This document shows, in pieces, positions 15,469-24,881 of a stretch of 64,000 nucleotides of DNA (its first letter is position 1; each line of letters starts with the position of its first letter). The stretch spans positions 1 through 64,000 of the forward strand of contig NZ_JAEMHL010000009.1 in NCBI RefSeq assembly GCF_016458305.1, read 5' to 3'. The translations under genes were made by a program, and so were the position numbers. The DNA is from Geomonas anaerohicana. GTDB taxonomy: Bacteria; Desulfobacterota; Desulfuromonadia; Geobacterales; Geobacteraceae. The notes under the pieces were generated by a model that saw nothing but the letters and a program-made list of their open reading frames with translations, searched no databases and was not told the DNA's origin.

Positions 15469-17676
15469 GTGACCAACCAGCACAACCGCCCGGCCGACAA
15501 CCCGATCAAAGTCGTCCACCTTTCCCATACCAACTTCGGAGGGGCCGGCAAGGCCGCGTACCGTCTGCACCAGGCACTGTGCCTGAGCGGCGTCGACTCC
15601 ACCATGATCGTCCTCAACCGCAAGGGGGACGACCCCACCGTCAGGGCCATCCCGCACGGCAAGGTCGAGGGGACCATCGACTGCCCGATGCTGTACCCGC
15701 CCAACGTCGCCTACTCGCAGCGGGTCTGGACCTACTGGTGCGAGAAGATCTACAGCTATCCCAACCGCCACAAGGCCATCGAGATCTTCACCGACGACTA
15801 CTCCGAAGTCGAGCTGCACTGCGCGCGCGAGATCCAGGAGGCGGACATCATCAACCTGCACTGGGTGCCGGGGTTGATCAACTGGCACAACGCCGCGACC
15901 GCCTTCCGGGGCAAGAAGGTGGTCTGGACCATGCACGACATGAACCCCTTCACCGGCGGCTGCCACTACGCCGGGAGCTGCACCAACTTCCTCCGGGAAT
16001 GCGGCAGCTGCCCGATGCTCGGTTCACAGGACCCCGCCGACATCTCTCATGAGGGATGGCAGGCGAAGATGGCCGGCTACCGGCAGCTCGACCTGCACCC
16101 GGTGGCCCCCAGCCGCTGGCTCGCTGCGACCGCCTCCGAGAGCTCGCTGCTCTCCCCTTTCCCCGTCCGGGTCATTCCCAACGGCTTCCCCACCGGGGTG
16201 TTCCGCCCCTTCGCCAGACGCGACGAGGTGCGCCGGGGCTACGGCGTCCCCGAGGGGGCCAAGGTAGTGCTCTTCGGCGCCGAGAACCTGGCCAACGAGC
16301 GCAAGGGGTTCATCTACCTGCTGGAGGCCCTGCGCGGGCTCTCCGGCGAGAACCTGGTGCTGGCCGTCTTCGGCATGCTGCAGGAAGAACTGCGCAACCA
16401 GCTCAACCTTCCCATCATCAACCTGGGGTACGTCGAAGAGGAGGAGACGCTGGCGGCGCTCTACTCCATGGCCGACGTGTTCGCCATACCCTCCATCGAG
16501 GACAACCTCCCCAACACGGTGGTGGAGGCGATGCTCTGCGGCGTGCCGGTGGTCGGTTTCGACGTCGGTGGCATTCCGGACATGGTGCTGCACCGCGAGA
16601 CCGGCTTCGTCGCCCCCGCGCGCGACGTCAAGGCGCTGGCGGACGGGATCCGCTGGACCCTGTTCCATCCCGAGGCGCAGGGGATGGGGGAAAAGGCCCG
16701 GCAGCGCGCCTTTGCCACCTACAGCCTGGAAGCCCAGGCCGCGCATTACAGCGCGCTCTACCGCGAGCTCATGTCCCCGGCGGAGGCCCTGTCGTCCGGC
16801 GCCGCCGCCCCCGTGGCTCCGCCCCCACCCGCCGGCTCTGCGCCCACCCTTTCGGCGCCCTCCGTCGGGTCCACGGCGCTCGCAGCGTCCACCGGGTCCA
16901 CAAAAGTGCCGCCGCAGCCCCCGCGCCTCTCCGTGGTAATCCCCAGCTACAACTACGCCCGCTACCTGGAGCCCTGCCTGGACTCGATCCTCTCCCAGGG
17001 CTACCCCAACCTGGAGCTGCTGGTCCTGGACGGGGGCTCCAGCGACGGCACCGTGGACATCCTCAAGCGCTACGAAAAGCACATCTCCTTCTGGCGCAGC
17101 CACAAGGACGCCGGCCAGTACGCCGCCATCGAGGAAGGACTCAACCGTTCGACCGGCGAGATCATGACCTGGCTCAACGCCGACGACAAGTTCCACCCCG
17201 GCTCCTTCGACGCGGTCTCCCGCATCTTCGCAGCCGCACCCGAGGTGGAGTGGCTCATGGGGCGCCCGAACAGCTTCGACGAGAACGGCGTGCAAAAGCA
17301 CGTGCTCACCTTCCTCCCCATGAACTCGCGCGCAAAGTACCTGGCCGACGAGGAGTTCATCCAGCAGGAGGGGGTGTTCTGGCGCCGTTCCCTGTGGCAG
17401 CGCAGCGGGGCCTACATCGACGGGACCCTGCCGCTTGCCGCCGACCTGGAGCTGTGGGCCCGTTTCTTCAGGAGCGCGCGGCTCTTCTCGGTGGACCTCC
17501 TGCTGGCGGGTTTCCGCGACCACCCGCTGCAGAAATCCAAGGACAAGGCGGGGTACACGGCGGAGGCCGACCGGGTGCTGGCCCGCGAGCGGGAGCTGTT
17601 CGCCGCCGAGAAGGCGCCCTTCAACCCGCCGGCGCCGCTCCCCATCCTGGTCCGGGGCGACGAGGTGATCCTGTGA
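15469..17676 (+). CDS. Bifunctional GT4-GT2 glycosyltransferase
   Basis: A 735-residue fusion. Residues 13-430 form a GT4 glycosyltransferase (VVHLSHTNFGGAGKAAYRLH at the start; IPSIEDNLPNTVVEAMLCG near 344 with the two-glutamate donor motif). A Pro/Ala/Ser-rich linker spans 440-485. Residues 488-735 form a GT2 domain (SVVIPSYNYARYLEPCLDSI; metal-binding LNADDK near 569; LPLAADLELWARF further on). Both motifs are intact, so two successive sugar transfers by one chain are plausible. It starts with GTG at 15469, preceded by CAGGAG, and its stop overlaps the next gene's GTG start (GTGA). Confidence 0.85.
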   Translation: MTNQHNRPADNPIKVVHLSHTNFGGAGKAAYRLHQALCLSGVDSTMIVLNRKGDDPTVRAIPHGKVEGTIDCPMLYPPNVAYSQRVWTYWCEKIYSYPNRHKAIEIFTDDYSEVELHCAREIQEADIINLHWVPGLINWHNAATAFRGKKVVWTMHDMNPFTGGCHYAGSCTNFLRECGSCPMLGSQDPADISHEGWQAKMAGYRQLDLHPVAPSRWLAATASESSLLSPFPVRVIPNGFPTGVFRPFARRDEVRRGYGVPEGAKVVLFGAENLANERKGFIYLLEALRGLSGENLVLAVFGMLQEELRNQLNLPIINLGYVEEEETLAALYSMADVFAIPSIEDNLPNTVVEAMLCGVPVVGFDVGGIPDMVLHRETGFVAPARDVKALADGIRWTLFHPEAQGMGEKARQRAFATYSLEAQAAHYSALYRELMSPAEALSSGAAAPVAPPPPAGSAPTLSAPSVGSTALAASTGSTKVPPQPPRLSVVIPSYNYARYLEPCLDSILSQGYPNLELLVLDGGSSDGTVDILKRYEKHISFWRSHKDAGQYAAIEEGLNRSTGEIMTWLNADDKFHPGSFDAVSRIFAAAPEVEWLMGRPNSFDENGVQKHVLTFLPMNSRAKYLADEEFIQQEGVFWRRSLWQRSGAYIDGTLPLAADLELWARFFRSARLFSVDLLLAGFRDHPLQKSKDKAGYTAEADRVLARERELFAAEKAPFNPPAPLPILVRGDEVIL

Positions 17677-20600
17677 GCAGTGCAGCGAACCGCTACCTGG
17701 TCTCGGCGATCGTCTCCACCTACAACGCCGACCGCTTCCTGCGGGGCAAGCTCGAGGACCTGGAGGCGCAGACCATCGCGCCCGAACTGGAGATCATCGT
17801 CATCGACTCGGCCTCGCCGGGCAACGAGCGGGCCATCGTGGAGGAGTTCCAGGCCCGCTACGACAACATCCGGTATCTGAGGACCGAGAAGCGCGAGACC
17901 GTGTACCAGGCCTGGAACCGCGGCATCCGCATGGCCACCGGCGAGTTCGTCACCAACGCCAACACGGACGACCGGCTGAGAAGGGACGCCTACGAGGTGC
18001 TGGTGCGGACGCTGAGGGAGCACCCGGAGTGCGTGCTCGCCTACCCGGACATGCGCATCACCAAACAGGAGAACGCGACCTTCGAGCGGCACGAGTCCTT
18101 CGGCTTCCGCGACTGGCCCGAATTCGACCGCCTGAACCTCCTGGAGCTCTGCTGCGTGGGCCCCTTCCCGCTCTGGAGAAGGTCGCTGCACGACGCAATC
18201 GGCTACTTCGACGAGCGCTTCAGGAGTGCCGCCGATTACGAGCTGTGGCTGCGCGCAGCGCTCAGGCACGACTTCATCCACGTGCCGCAGTTCCTGGGGC
18301 TGTACTGGCTTTCCGAGGAGACCGTGTCCCGCAAGGGGGACCTCCCCACCCTTGAATACCTGGAGGTGCAGAAGGAATACCGCCCCCGTTTCGCGCCGCT
18401 CGCCCCGCCGCCGGTGGAGCTGGAGCCGGAACAGTGGCAGGAGTTCCAGGCGCTTGCGGCGCGGCTCGACGCCGGGGACGGCTCCATCCTCCCCGAGCTG
18501 GAGCGCTTCAGCGGGCGCCACCCACGCGCGCCCCGCTTCCACCTGGAACTGGCCCGCATCTTCTACAAGAAAGGAGAGATCGGCTACGCCAAGAAGAATT
18601 TCGAGAAGGCCGCCATCATCGCGCCCGGCGACGACAGCTACCGCGACGCCCTCCTTTCCTTCCTGAAAAGCGAGCTGTACCAGGCGCTGCAGCACCAGAC
18701 CGCCTTCATCGCCGTCAACCCGGACGACCTGGAGGCACACCTCTGCGCCGGGATGATCCTCGTCCTCATGGAGCGCTACCAGGCCGCCCTGTCCCACTAC
18801 CGGCGCGCCCTGGAGATCAACCCGGACAGCGCGCTGGCCCGCGAGAACATCGCCTTCCTGGAGCGGGAGCTGCGCCCCAAGGTGCACCCGCTCACCTCCA
18901 TCGTGGTGGCCGCCGGCGACGACGCCGCCTGCGTCCGCGAGTGCCTGGAGAGCGTCGAGCGCCATACCCCGGAGCCGCACGAGGTGATCCTGGTGTTCCG
19001 CGGCAGCGACGAGGCGGCGCTCGCGCAACTGCAGGAATTCTGTGACGGGCGCAGCGGCCACCTCCTGATCGACTGCGGCGGGCGCTCCCCTGCGTCCGCC
19101 TTCGGCGCCGGTCTGCGCGAGGCGGTGGGCAGGGAGCTGGTCCTCTTGCAGGGGGACGTGGTGGTCACCCGCGGCTGGCTGGCGCGCATGCTGGACGCCC
19201 TGGCCCGCGAGCCGAAAGCCGCCCTGTGCGGCCCCATGACCAACCGCGCTTCCGGCCCCCAGGGGAAGGTTGCCTGCGACTACCGCAACCTGTCGGAGCT
19301 GGACAGCTGCGCCGAACGCTTTGCCGACGCCCACTACGGCCGCCGTATCGTGCTGCCGCGCCTGGCCGGTTTTTGCCTGCTCTTTTCGCGCGAAGTTTTG
19401 GAAGAGGTCGGCGAGCCGGACGGCAGCTTCGCGTCGGACGCCTGGGCCGAGGACTTCTCCTTGCGCGCGGCGCTGAAGGGGTACGGCTGCGTCGCCGCCG
19501 GGGACGTCTTCGTGCACCGCTACGGCACGCCGGATGAGGATTTCCTGCTGCGCCGGGAACGCCCGCTCCTGGAGCGCAAGTGGGAGCCGGGGACCCAGGA
19601 ACCGGAACTGGCCTTGCACCTGTTGCGGCTGCGGGCGGCGGTCGACGGGACCCGACGTGCCCGCGCCGGGAGGCTCACGCACGCGGTAAATATCATGCTC
19701 GAGCAGGGGGTCGGTCTCGCCAGTGGTGCCCCTGCCCCCTACCTCGCCCTGGCCGGGATGCTGGCCGAAGCGGGGCAGAGCCGCCAGGCGCTGGAGGTGC
19801 TGGCTCACGTCCCGCCCGGGGAGGCGCAGGCGACGCACCTTTTGCGGGCGCGCTGCCACGAGGCCGTCGGGGAGCGCGACCTGGCGCTGGCCGAACTGGA
19901 GCGGGCCGCGGCGCTGGATGACCAGGCACCCGAACTCCTCGAACTGCAAGGGGTGCTGGCGCTGCAGGCAGGCGAGCGGGACCGGGCGGAGGAACTGCTG
20001 CGCCGCGCCCTGGTCGCCGACCCGGGCTACGCCCGCGCCTACTGCGCGCTGGCGGCCATCGCCTGGGAGCGGGGGGAAAAGGAACAGGGACTGCAGCTCG
20101 CCGAGCGCGCCTTCCTCCTCGACCCGCTGCAGCTCGCCGCACTCGGCCGCTACCACGACTACGCCACCGCGCTCGACCTGCTGCCGCGCGAGGAGGAGCG
20201 CCTGCGCGAGGCGGTCGCCCTCTACCCGGAGCACAAGGGGCTTTGCTACGGCCTGATCGAACTGCTGATCAGGAGCGCCCGCTACGGCGAGGCGATCCGT
20301 GAGATCGAGCGGGCCGCCGCGCGCTTCGGGCTCGACGACGCCGGCATCGATGCCGGCCTGCAGATCCGGGAACTCGCCGGCGCCCCGCCCCCCGCCACCA
20401 AGGGAGCCGGCAGCATCTCGGTCTGCATGATCGTCAAGGACGAGGCGGGGAACCTCGCCGCAGCACTCGACTCGGTGCACGGCCTGGCCGACGAGCTGAT
20501 CGTGGTCGATACCGGCTCCACCGATCGCACCCGCGACATCGCCCGCATCTTCGGTGCCCGCCTGTCCGAGTTCCCCTGGACCGGGAGTTTCGCCGCAGCG

Positions 20601-21566
20601 AGGAACTTCTCGCTGGCGCAGGCCGCCGGGGACTGGATCCTGGTGCTGGACGCGGACGAGGTGCTGGCGCCGACCGACCTCGGGCCGCTGGCCGACCTGG
20701 TGCGTAATGGGGAACGCATTGCCTACTCCTTCACCACCAGGAACTACACCCGTGAGCTGGCCCTGCGCGGCTGGGTCGCCAACGGCGGCGAGTACCCCGA
20801 ACAGGAGCGGGGGCGCGGCTGGACCGGCAGCGATAAGGTGCGCCTGTTCCCCAACCTCCCGACGTTGCGCTTCGAGGGAACGGTTCACGAGCTCTTGGAA
20901 CCCTCCCTGCTGCGCGAGGAGATCCCGATCCACGCCTGCGACGTCCCGGTGCACCACTACGGCAAGCTGGACCAGGCCGCGGTTCGCGCCAAGCAGGAAC
21001 TCTACTACCGTCTGGGTCTGCAGAAACTGGAAGAGACCGGAACCAGCCACGAGGCGCTGGCCGAGCTGGCCCGGCAGGCGACGGAACTTGGTTTCTTCGC
21101 AGAGGCGGAACAACTCTGGCAGCGGCTGCTCGGGGTCAAGCCGGACCATGCCGAGGCCTATTTCAACCTGGGCTACCTGTACCTCTCCCTGGGGGATTAC
21201 CCGCAGGCGCGGAGCCACGCCGCTCGGGGTGCGGAACTCGCCCCGGACCTCAAGGAGGCCGCCTTCAACCTGGCCAAGTGCGAGCTTTACCTGGGAGACA
21301 CCGCGGCGGCGCTGGCGCGCTGCCGCGACATGCTGCACCAGTGGCCGGGCTACCCGGCGGCCCGCTCGCTGCTGGCGGTCTGCCTGCTGCTTGAGGGGGA
21401 CCGCGCCGGCGCTGAGGCCGAGGTGGCACACCTGGCGGCGCAAGGCTTTGACTGCGCCGATTTCCTGAACGAGTACGCCGGCGGCCTGCAGCGGGGGGGG
21501 CTGGATCAGCTGGCCGCGCCGCTTGCCGACCTGGCAGCGCGGCTCAAGGCGGGGGAACGGCCATGA
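17673..21566 (+). CDS. Giant protein with three GT2 domains alternating with TPR repeats
   Basis: A 1297-residue protein starting with GTG at 17673, overlapping the previous stop by 4 nt. Order: GT2-A (8-240, NANTDDR near 95), TPRs (270-400), GT2-B (405-640, TSIVVAAGDD start, but a less canonical LLQGDVVVTRGW in place of a clear DxD), TPRs (680-890), GT2-C (910-1110, SISVCMIVKDEAG and LDADEV near 992, of the WaaE-like type) and a final TPR array (1120-1297). A protein-binding scaffold interleaved with three catalytic modules suggests stepwise glycan building on a protein acceptor. GT2-A is related to the GT2 domain of the gene at 436. The boundary with the next gene is an ATGA-type overlap (21563-21566). 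Confidence 0.85.
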   Translation: MSSAANRYLVSAIVSTYNADRFLRGKLEDLEAQTIAPELEIIVIDSASPGNERAIVEEFQARYDNIRYLRTEKRETVYQAWNRGIRMATGEFVTNANTDDRLRRDAYEVLVRTLREHPECVLAYPDMRITKQENATFERHESFGFRDWPEFDRLNLLELCCVGPFPLWRRSLHDAIGYFDERFRSAADYELWLRAALRHDFIHVPQFLGLYWLSEETVSRKGDLPTLEYLEVQKEYRPRFAPLAPPPVELEPEQWQEFQALAARLDAGDGSILPELERFSGRHPRAPRFHLELARIFYKKGEIGYAKKNFEKAAIIAPGDDSYRDALLSFLKSELYQALQHQTAFIAVNPDDLEAHLCAGMILVLMERYQAALSHYRRALEINPDSALARENIAFLERELRPKVHPLTSIVVAAGDDAACVRECLESVERHTPEPHEVILVFRGSDEAALAQLQEFCDGRSGHLLIDCGGRSPASAFGAGLREAVGRELVLLQGDVVVTRGWLARMLDALAREPKAALCGPMTNRASGPQGKVACDYRNLSELDSCAERFADAHYGRRIVLPRLAGFCLLFSREVLEEVGEPDGSFASDAWAEDFSLRAALKGYGCVAAGDVFVHRYGTPDEDFLLRRERPLLERKWEPGTQEPELALHLLRLRAAVDGTRRARAGRLTHAVNIMLEQGVGLASGAPAPYLALAGMLAEAGQSRQALEVLAHVPPGEAQATHLLRARCHEAVGERDLALAELERAAALDDQAPELLELQGVLALQAGERDRAEELLRRALVADPGYARAYCALAAIAWERGEKEQGLQLAERAFLLDPLQLAALGRYHDYATALDLLPREEERLREAVALYPEHKGLCYGLIELLIRSARYGEAIREIERAAARFGLDDAGIDAGLQIRELAGAPPPATKGAGSISVCMIVKDEAGNLAAALDSVHGLADELIVVDTGSTDRTRDIARIFGARLSEFPWTGSFAAARNFSLAQAAGDWILVLDADEVLAPTDLGPLADLVRNGERIAYSFTTRNYTRELALRGWVANGGEYPEQERGRGWTGSDKVRLFPNLPTLRFEGTVHELLEPSLLREEIPIHACDVPVHHYGKLDQAAVRAKQELYYRLGLQKLEETGTSHEALAELARQATELGFFAEAEQLWQRLLGVKPDHAEAYFNLGYLYLSLGDYPQARSHAARGAELAPDLKEAAFNLAKCELYLGDTAAALARCRDMLHQWPGYPAARSLLAVCLLLEGDRAGAEAEVAHLAAQGFDCADFLNEYAGGLQRGGLDQLAAPLADLAARLKAGERP

Positions 21567-24500
21567 CCGAGTCCCAGAGCCTTAAAGAAGTCTTTGCCGC
21601 GGCCAACGCCCTGTTCGCCTCCGGCGACCTTTCCGGCGCCGCCGAGCGCTATCGGCGCGTGCTGCAGCTGGATCCCTATTTCGCCCAGGCCAGCTTCAAC
21701 CTGGGTTGCACCCTGGACCGGCTCTGCGGGCCCGGCGAGGCGCTCCCCCACTTCGAGCGGGCGGCGCAGCTGGTGCCGCAGTGGAGCGAGGCGCACGGCA
21801 ACCTGGGTTTCGCCCTGGCGCGGGTGGGACGCATGGAGGAGGCCGCCGGCGAGCTTACCGAGGCCTGCCGCCTGGAGCCCGGCCACGCCGGCTACCGCAA
21901 CAACCTGGGACTCGCCCTGAGCGAACTCGGGCGCGGCGAAGAGGCGCAGGCAAGCTTCCAGGAGGCGATCCGCCTCGATCCACGCTACCCGGAACCCCAC
22001 AGCAACCTCGCCATCCTCTACGAGCGCTTCGGCAACGGCGCCGCCGCCATCGACTCGCTGCGCCAGGCGCTGCGGCTGCGCCCCGACTTCCCGGAGGCGC
22101 ACCACAACCTCGGCAACGCGCTCAAGTCGCAGGGACGCCACGAAGAGGCCATCGCCCATTACCGCGAGGCGCTCCGGCTCAAGCCCGATTACCTCGAGGC
22201 ACGCAGTTCGCTGCTCTTCGCCCTCCTCTACGGCACCCAGGTCGCCGAAGAAACCATCTTCGCCGAGCATGCCGCCTTCGGGGCCTCGCAGCGCCGCGCG
22301 GTCAAGCCCCACGACAACGCCCCCGACCCGGACCGGGTCATCACCATCGGCTACGTGTCGGCCGACTTCCGCGAACACGCCGTGGCCCGCTTCATCGCCC
22401 CGGTCCTCGCCCACCACGACCGGAGCCGCTTCCGGGTGCTGTGCTATTCCAACGTCGCCGTCCCGGACGCGAAGAGTTGCGAACTCGCCGGTTTGTGCGA
22501 CCGCTTCGTCAACATCGCCGGCCTCCCGGACGACCAGGCGGAGGAGTTGTTGCGCGAAGACGGCATCGACATCCTGGTCGATCTTTCCGGCCACTCCGCG
22601 GGAAACCGACTGCCGCTCTTCGCGCGCAAGCCGGCGCCGGTACAGGTCACCTGGATCGGCTACCCCTTCAGCACCGGGCTCGACAGCATCGACTACCGCA
22701 TCAGCGACGCCTTCTGCGACCCTCCCGGCACGACCGAGCGCTACCACAGCGAGGAGCTGATCCGGCTCCCGGGCACCTTCTCCTGCTTCGCGCCCCCCAA
22801 AGACGCCCCCGCCGTCGCACCGCCTCCCTGCCTCGCCTCGGGTGAGATCACCTTCGGCTCCTTCAACAATCCGGCCAAGATCACCGGCGAGACCCTGGCT
22901 ATCTGGGCCGACGTACTGCGCGCGGTGCCCGGTTCGCGGCTGCTGCTCAAGGGGTATTCGCTGGCGTGCGCCAAAGGGAGGCAGCGCTTCCTGGACGCCT
23001 TCGCCGCAGCCGGAATCGATACCGGGCGGCTGGAACTGGTAGGGAACACCCCCTCCTACCGCGACCACCTCGCCCTCTACGGGAAAGTCGACATCGCGCT
23101 GGACACCTTCCCCTACCACGGCACGACCACGACCTGCGAGGCGCTCTGGATGGGGGTCCCGGTGGTGACGCTGGCCGGCTCCACCCATCGCTCCCGCGTC
23201 GGCGCGACACTCCTGCACAGCGTCGGCCTGGACGGTCTCGTCGCCCACGATGCCTGCAGCTTTGCCCAAATCGCCCACGCCCTGGCCCTGGACCGGCACC
23301 GGCTGCAGGGGCTCAGGGAGACGCTGCGCGCCACCATGGCTGCCAGCACGCTCACCGACGGCGCCGGTTTCACCAAAGAATTGGAGCTGGAATTTCTTGC
23401 TGCCTGGGGGCGCTGGTGCCGCCGCCACGCCCCTCCCGCTGCGGACCCGAAACAGGAGGGGCGCGAACTGCTGCGCGAGGGGAGGCTCGATGCCGCCCTG
23501 CAGCGCTTTCTGGTGCCGCTGCGCTCGGGCGACAAGTCGACCCTTACCGAAATCCAGGACACCCTGAACGCCCAGGCCGCGGCCGACCAGGCACGGGCCC
23601 TGGCGCTCGATGAGGGGCACCAAGATACTTCCTGCCCGGGGACGATCGCCAGCGAAACCCTCGACGAGTGCGCCGAATTGCTCTGCAGCGCGGGGCTCAC
23701 CACCCCCGCCGACTTGATCTGCCGCTACCTGGCAGACCGCGGCTACGACAGCACCCGCATGAGCCGCACTATCGGCGCGGTGGCCCTTGCCATCGGGCAG
23801 CCGGGCGCGGCGGTGGCCGCACTCTCCCGCGCCCTGGAACAGGGAGACGCGTCGCGCGCCACCCGCATCCTGCTGGTCAAGGCGCAGCAGGCGGCCGAGT
23901 TGCCGCCGCCGCAAGAGCCGGGGGAACGCCTGCTGCTCATCAAGGCTTGGGGCTACGGCTTCTGGAGCGACGTGAACCACGTGCTGGGCCAGTTCCTCGT
24001 GGCAGAGATCACGGGGCGCACGCCGGTGGTGCACTGGGGGCCCAATTCCCTCTTCAGCGACGATCCGCTGGAGAACGCGTTCCACAACTTCTTCGAGCCG
24101 GTGTCGCAGGTCACCATCACCGACCTGATCTCGCGCCGGCGCAGCTTCTACCCGCCCAAGTGGCAGCGCGACAACGTGCGCCACGAGAACCTGGCCAAGT
24201 TCGACGGTCCCTGGTCCCGCTGCTCCGCGCTCTGGGCCCTGGAACGCAAGGAGGAGGTCGTGGTGAGCGACTTCCATTACGCCGTCAACGACCTCGCCCC
24301 CTGGATCCCCGCGGGGCACCCGCTGCACGGGCTCTCAACCGAGGAACTCTACCTCTACCTGTTCGACCGCTACCTGAAGGTGCAGCCGCGCGTCCTGGAG
24401 CGGGTGGAAGCCTTTTACCGCCAGCATCTGGCCGGCGCGCCGGTGATCGGGCTGCACGTGAGAGGGGGAGACAAGGTGGGCGAGGACCCCGGGCTCGTCC

Positions 24501-24880
24501 GGCTGAACGCCCTCTACCTCCCGGAACTGGAGCGGCTGTTGCGCGACACGCCGCAGGCGCGCATTTTCCTCAGTACCGACGATGACCGTATCCTGGCCCG
24601 CTACCGCGATCGTTTCGGCGACCGGCTGGTCTACACCGTCTCCACCCGCACCGCCAACGTGCAGGGGGTGCACTACCAGAAGCAGGCGAGCCGCCGGGCC
24701 CTGGGGGAAGAGGTGCTCATCGACGCCCTCCTTGCCGCGCGCTGCGACCATTTCCTGGGCAACGGCCTCTCCAACGTCTCGCTAGCCGTGGCGCAGATGA
24801 GGCGCTGGGCGCCCGGGACCTGCCGGCTCTTCGGCACCCGGCTCGACTACCTGCGCCAGCTCACCCTGTACCGGAGCTGA
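21563..24880 (+). CDS. TPR-GT41 (OGT-like)-fucosyltransferase-like fusion
   Basis: A 1105-residue protein. TPRs span 1-220. A GT41/SPINDLY-type O-GlcNAc-transferase catalytic domain covers about 250-620 (IGYVSADFREH; DILVDLSGHSAGNRL; FPYHGTTTTCEALWMGVPVV). A helical linker spans 630-790, and about 795-1105 resembles GDP-fucose:alpha-1,6-fucosyltransferases of the FUT8/NodZ kind (IGLHVRGGDKVGED with H965, R967, D970; FLSTDDDRIL; late GNGLSNVSLA). GT41 enzymes put GlcNAc or related sugars on Ser/Thr. A fucosyltransferase-type domain in the same chain suggests immediate extension. GT41 is a firm call; the second domain rests on its motif and needs a profile search. Confidence 0.8.
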   Translation: MTESQSLKEVFAAANALFASGDLSGAAERYRRVLQLDPYFAQASFNLGCTLDRLCGPGEALPHFERAAQLVPQWSEAHGNLGFALARVGRMEEAAGELTEACRLEPGHAGYRNNLGLALSELGRGEEAQASFQEAIRLDPRYPEPHSNLAILYERFGNGAAAIDSLRQALRLRPDFPEAHHNLGNALKSQGRHEEAIAHYREALRLKPDYLEARSSLLFALLYGTQVAEETIFAEHAAFGASQRRAVKPHDNAPDPDRVITIGYVSADFREHAVARFIAPVLAHHDRSRFRVLCYSNVAVPDAKSCELAGLCDRFVNIAGLPDDQAEELLREDGIDILVDLSGHSAGNRLPLFARKPAPVQVTWIGYPFSTGLDSIDYRISDAFCDPPGTTERYHSEELIRLPGTFSCFAPPKDAPAVAPPPCLASGEITFGSFNNPAKITGETLAIWADVLRAVPGSRLLLKGYSLACAKGRQRFLDAFAAAGIDTGRLELVGNTPSYRDHLALYGKVDIALDTFPYHGTTTTCEALWMGVPVVTLAGSTHRSRVGATLLHSVGLDGLVAHDACSFAQIAHALALDRHRLQGLRETLRATMAASTLTDGAGFTKELELEFLAAWGRWCRRHAPPAADPKQEGRELLREGRLDAALQRFLVPLRSGDKSTLTEIQDTLNAQAAADQARALALDEGHQDTSCPGTIASETLDECAELLCSAGLTTPADLICRYLADRGYDSTRMSRTIGAVALAIGQPGAAVAALSRALEQGDASRATRILLVKAQQAAELPPPQEPGERLLLIKAWGYGFWSDVNHVLGQFLVAEITGRTPVVHWGPNSLFSDDPLENAFHNFFEPVSQVTITDLISRRRSFYPPKWQRDNVRHENLAKFDGPWSRCSALWALERKEEVVVSDFHYAVNDLAPWIPAGHPLHGLSTEELYLYLFDRYLKVQPRVLERVEAFYRQHLAGAPVIGLHVRGGDKVGEDPGLVRLNALYLPELERLLRDTPQARIFLSTDDDRILARYRDRFGDRLVYTVSTRTANVQGVHYQKQASRRALGEEVLIDALLAARCDHFLGNGLSNVSLAVAQMRRWAPGTCRLFGTRLDYLRQLTLYRS

Positions 24881-24881
24881 C

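Noticed and set aside
17412-21443. 1343-codon open frame antisense to the three-GT2 protein
   Set aside because: No recognisable domains or start signal. It is a high-GC antisense shadow of a gene with intact glycosyltransferase motifs.
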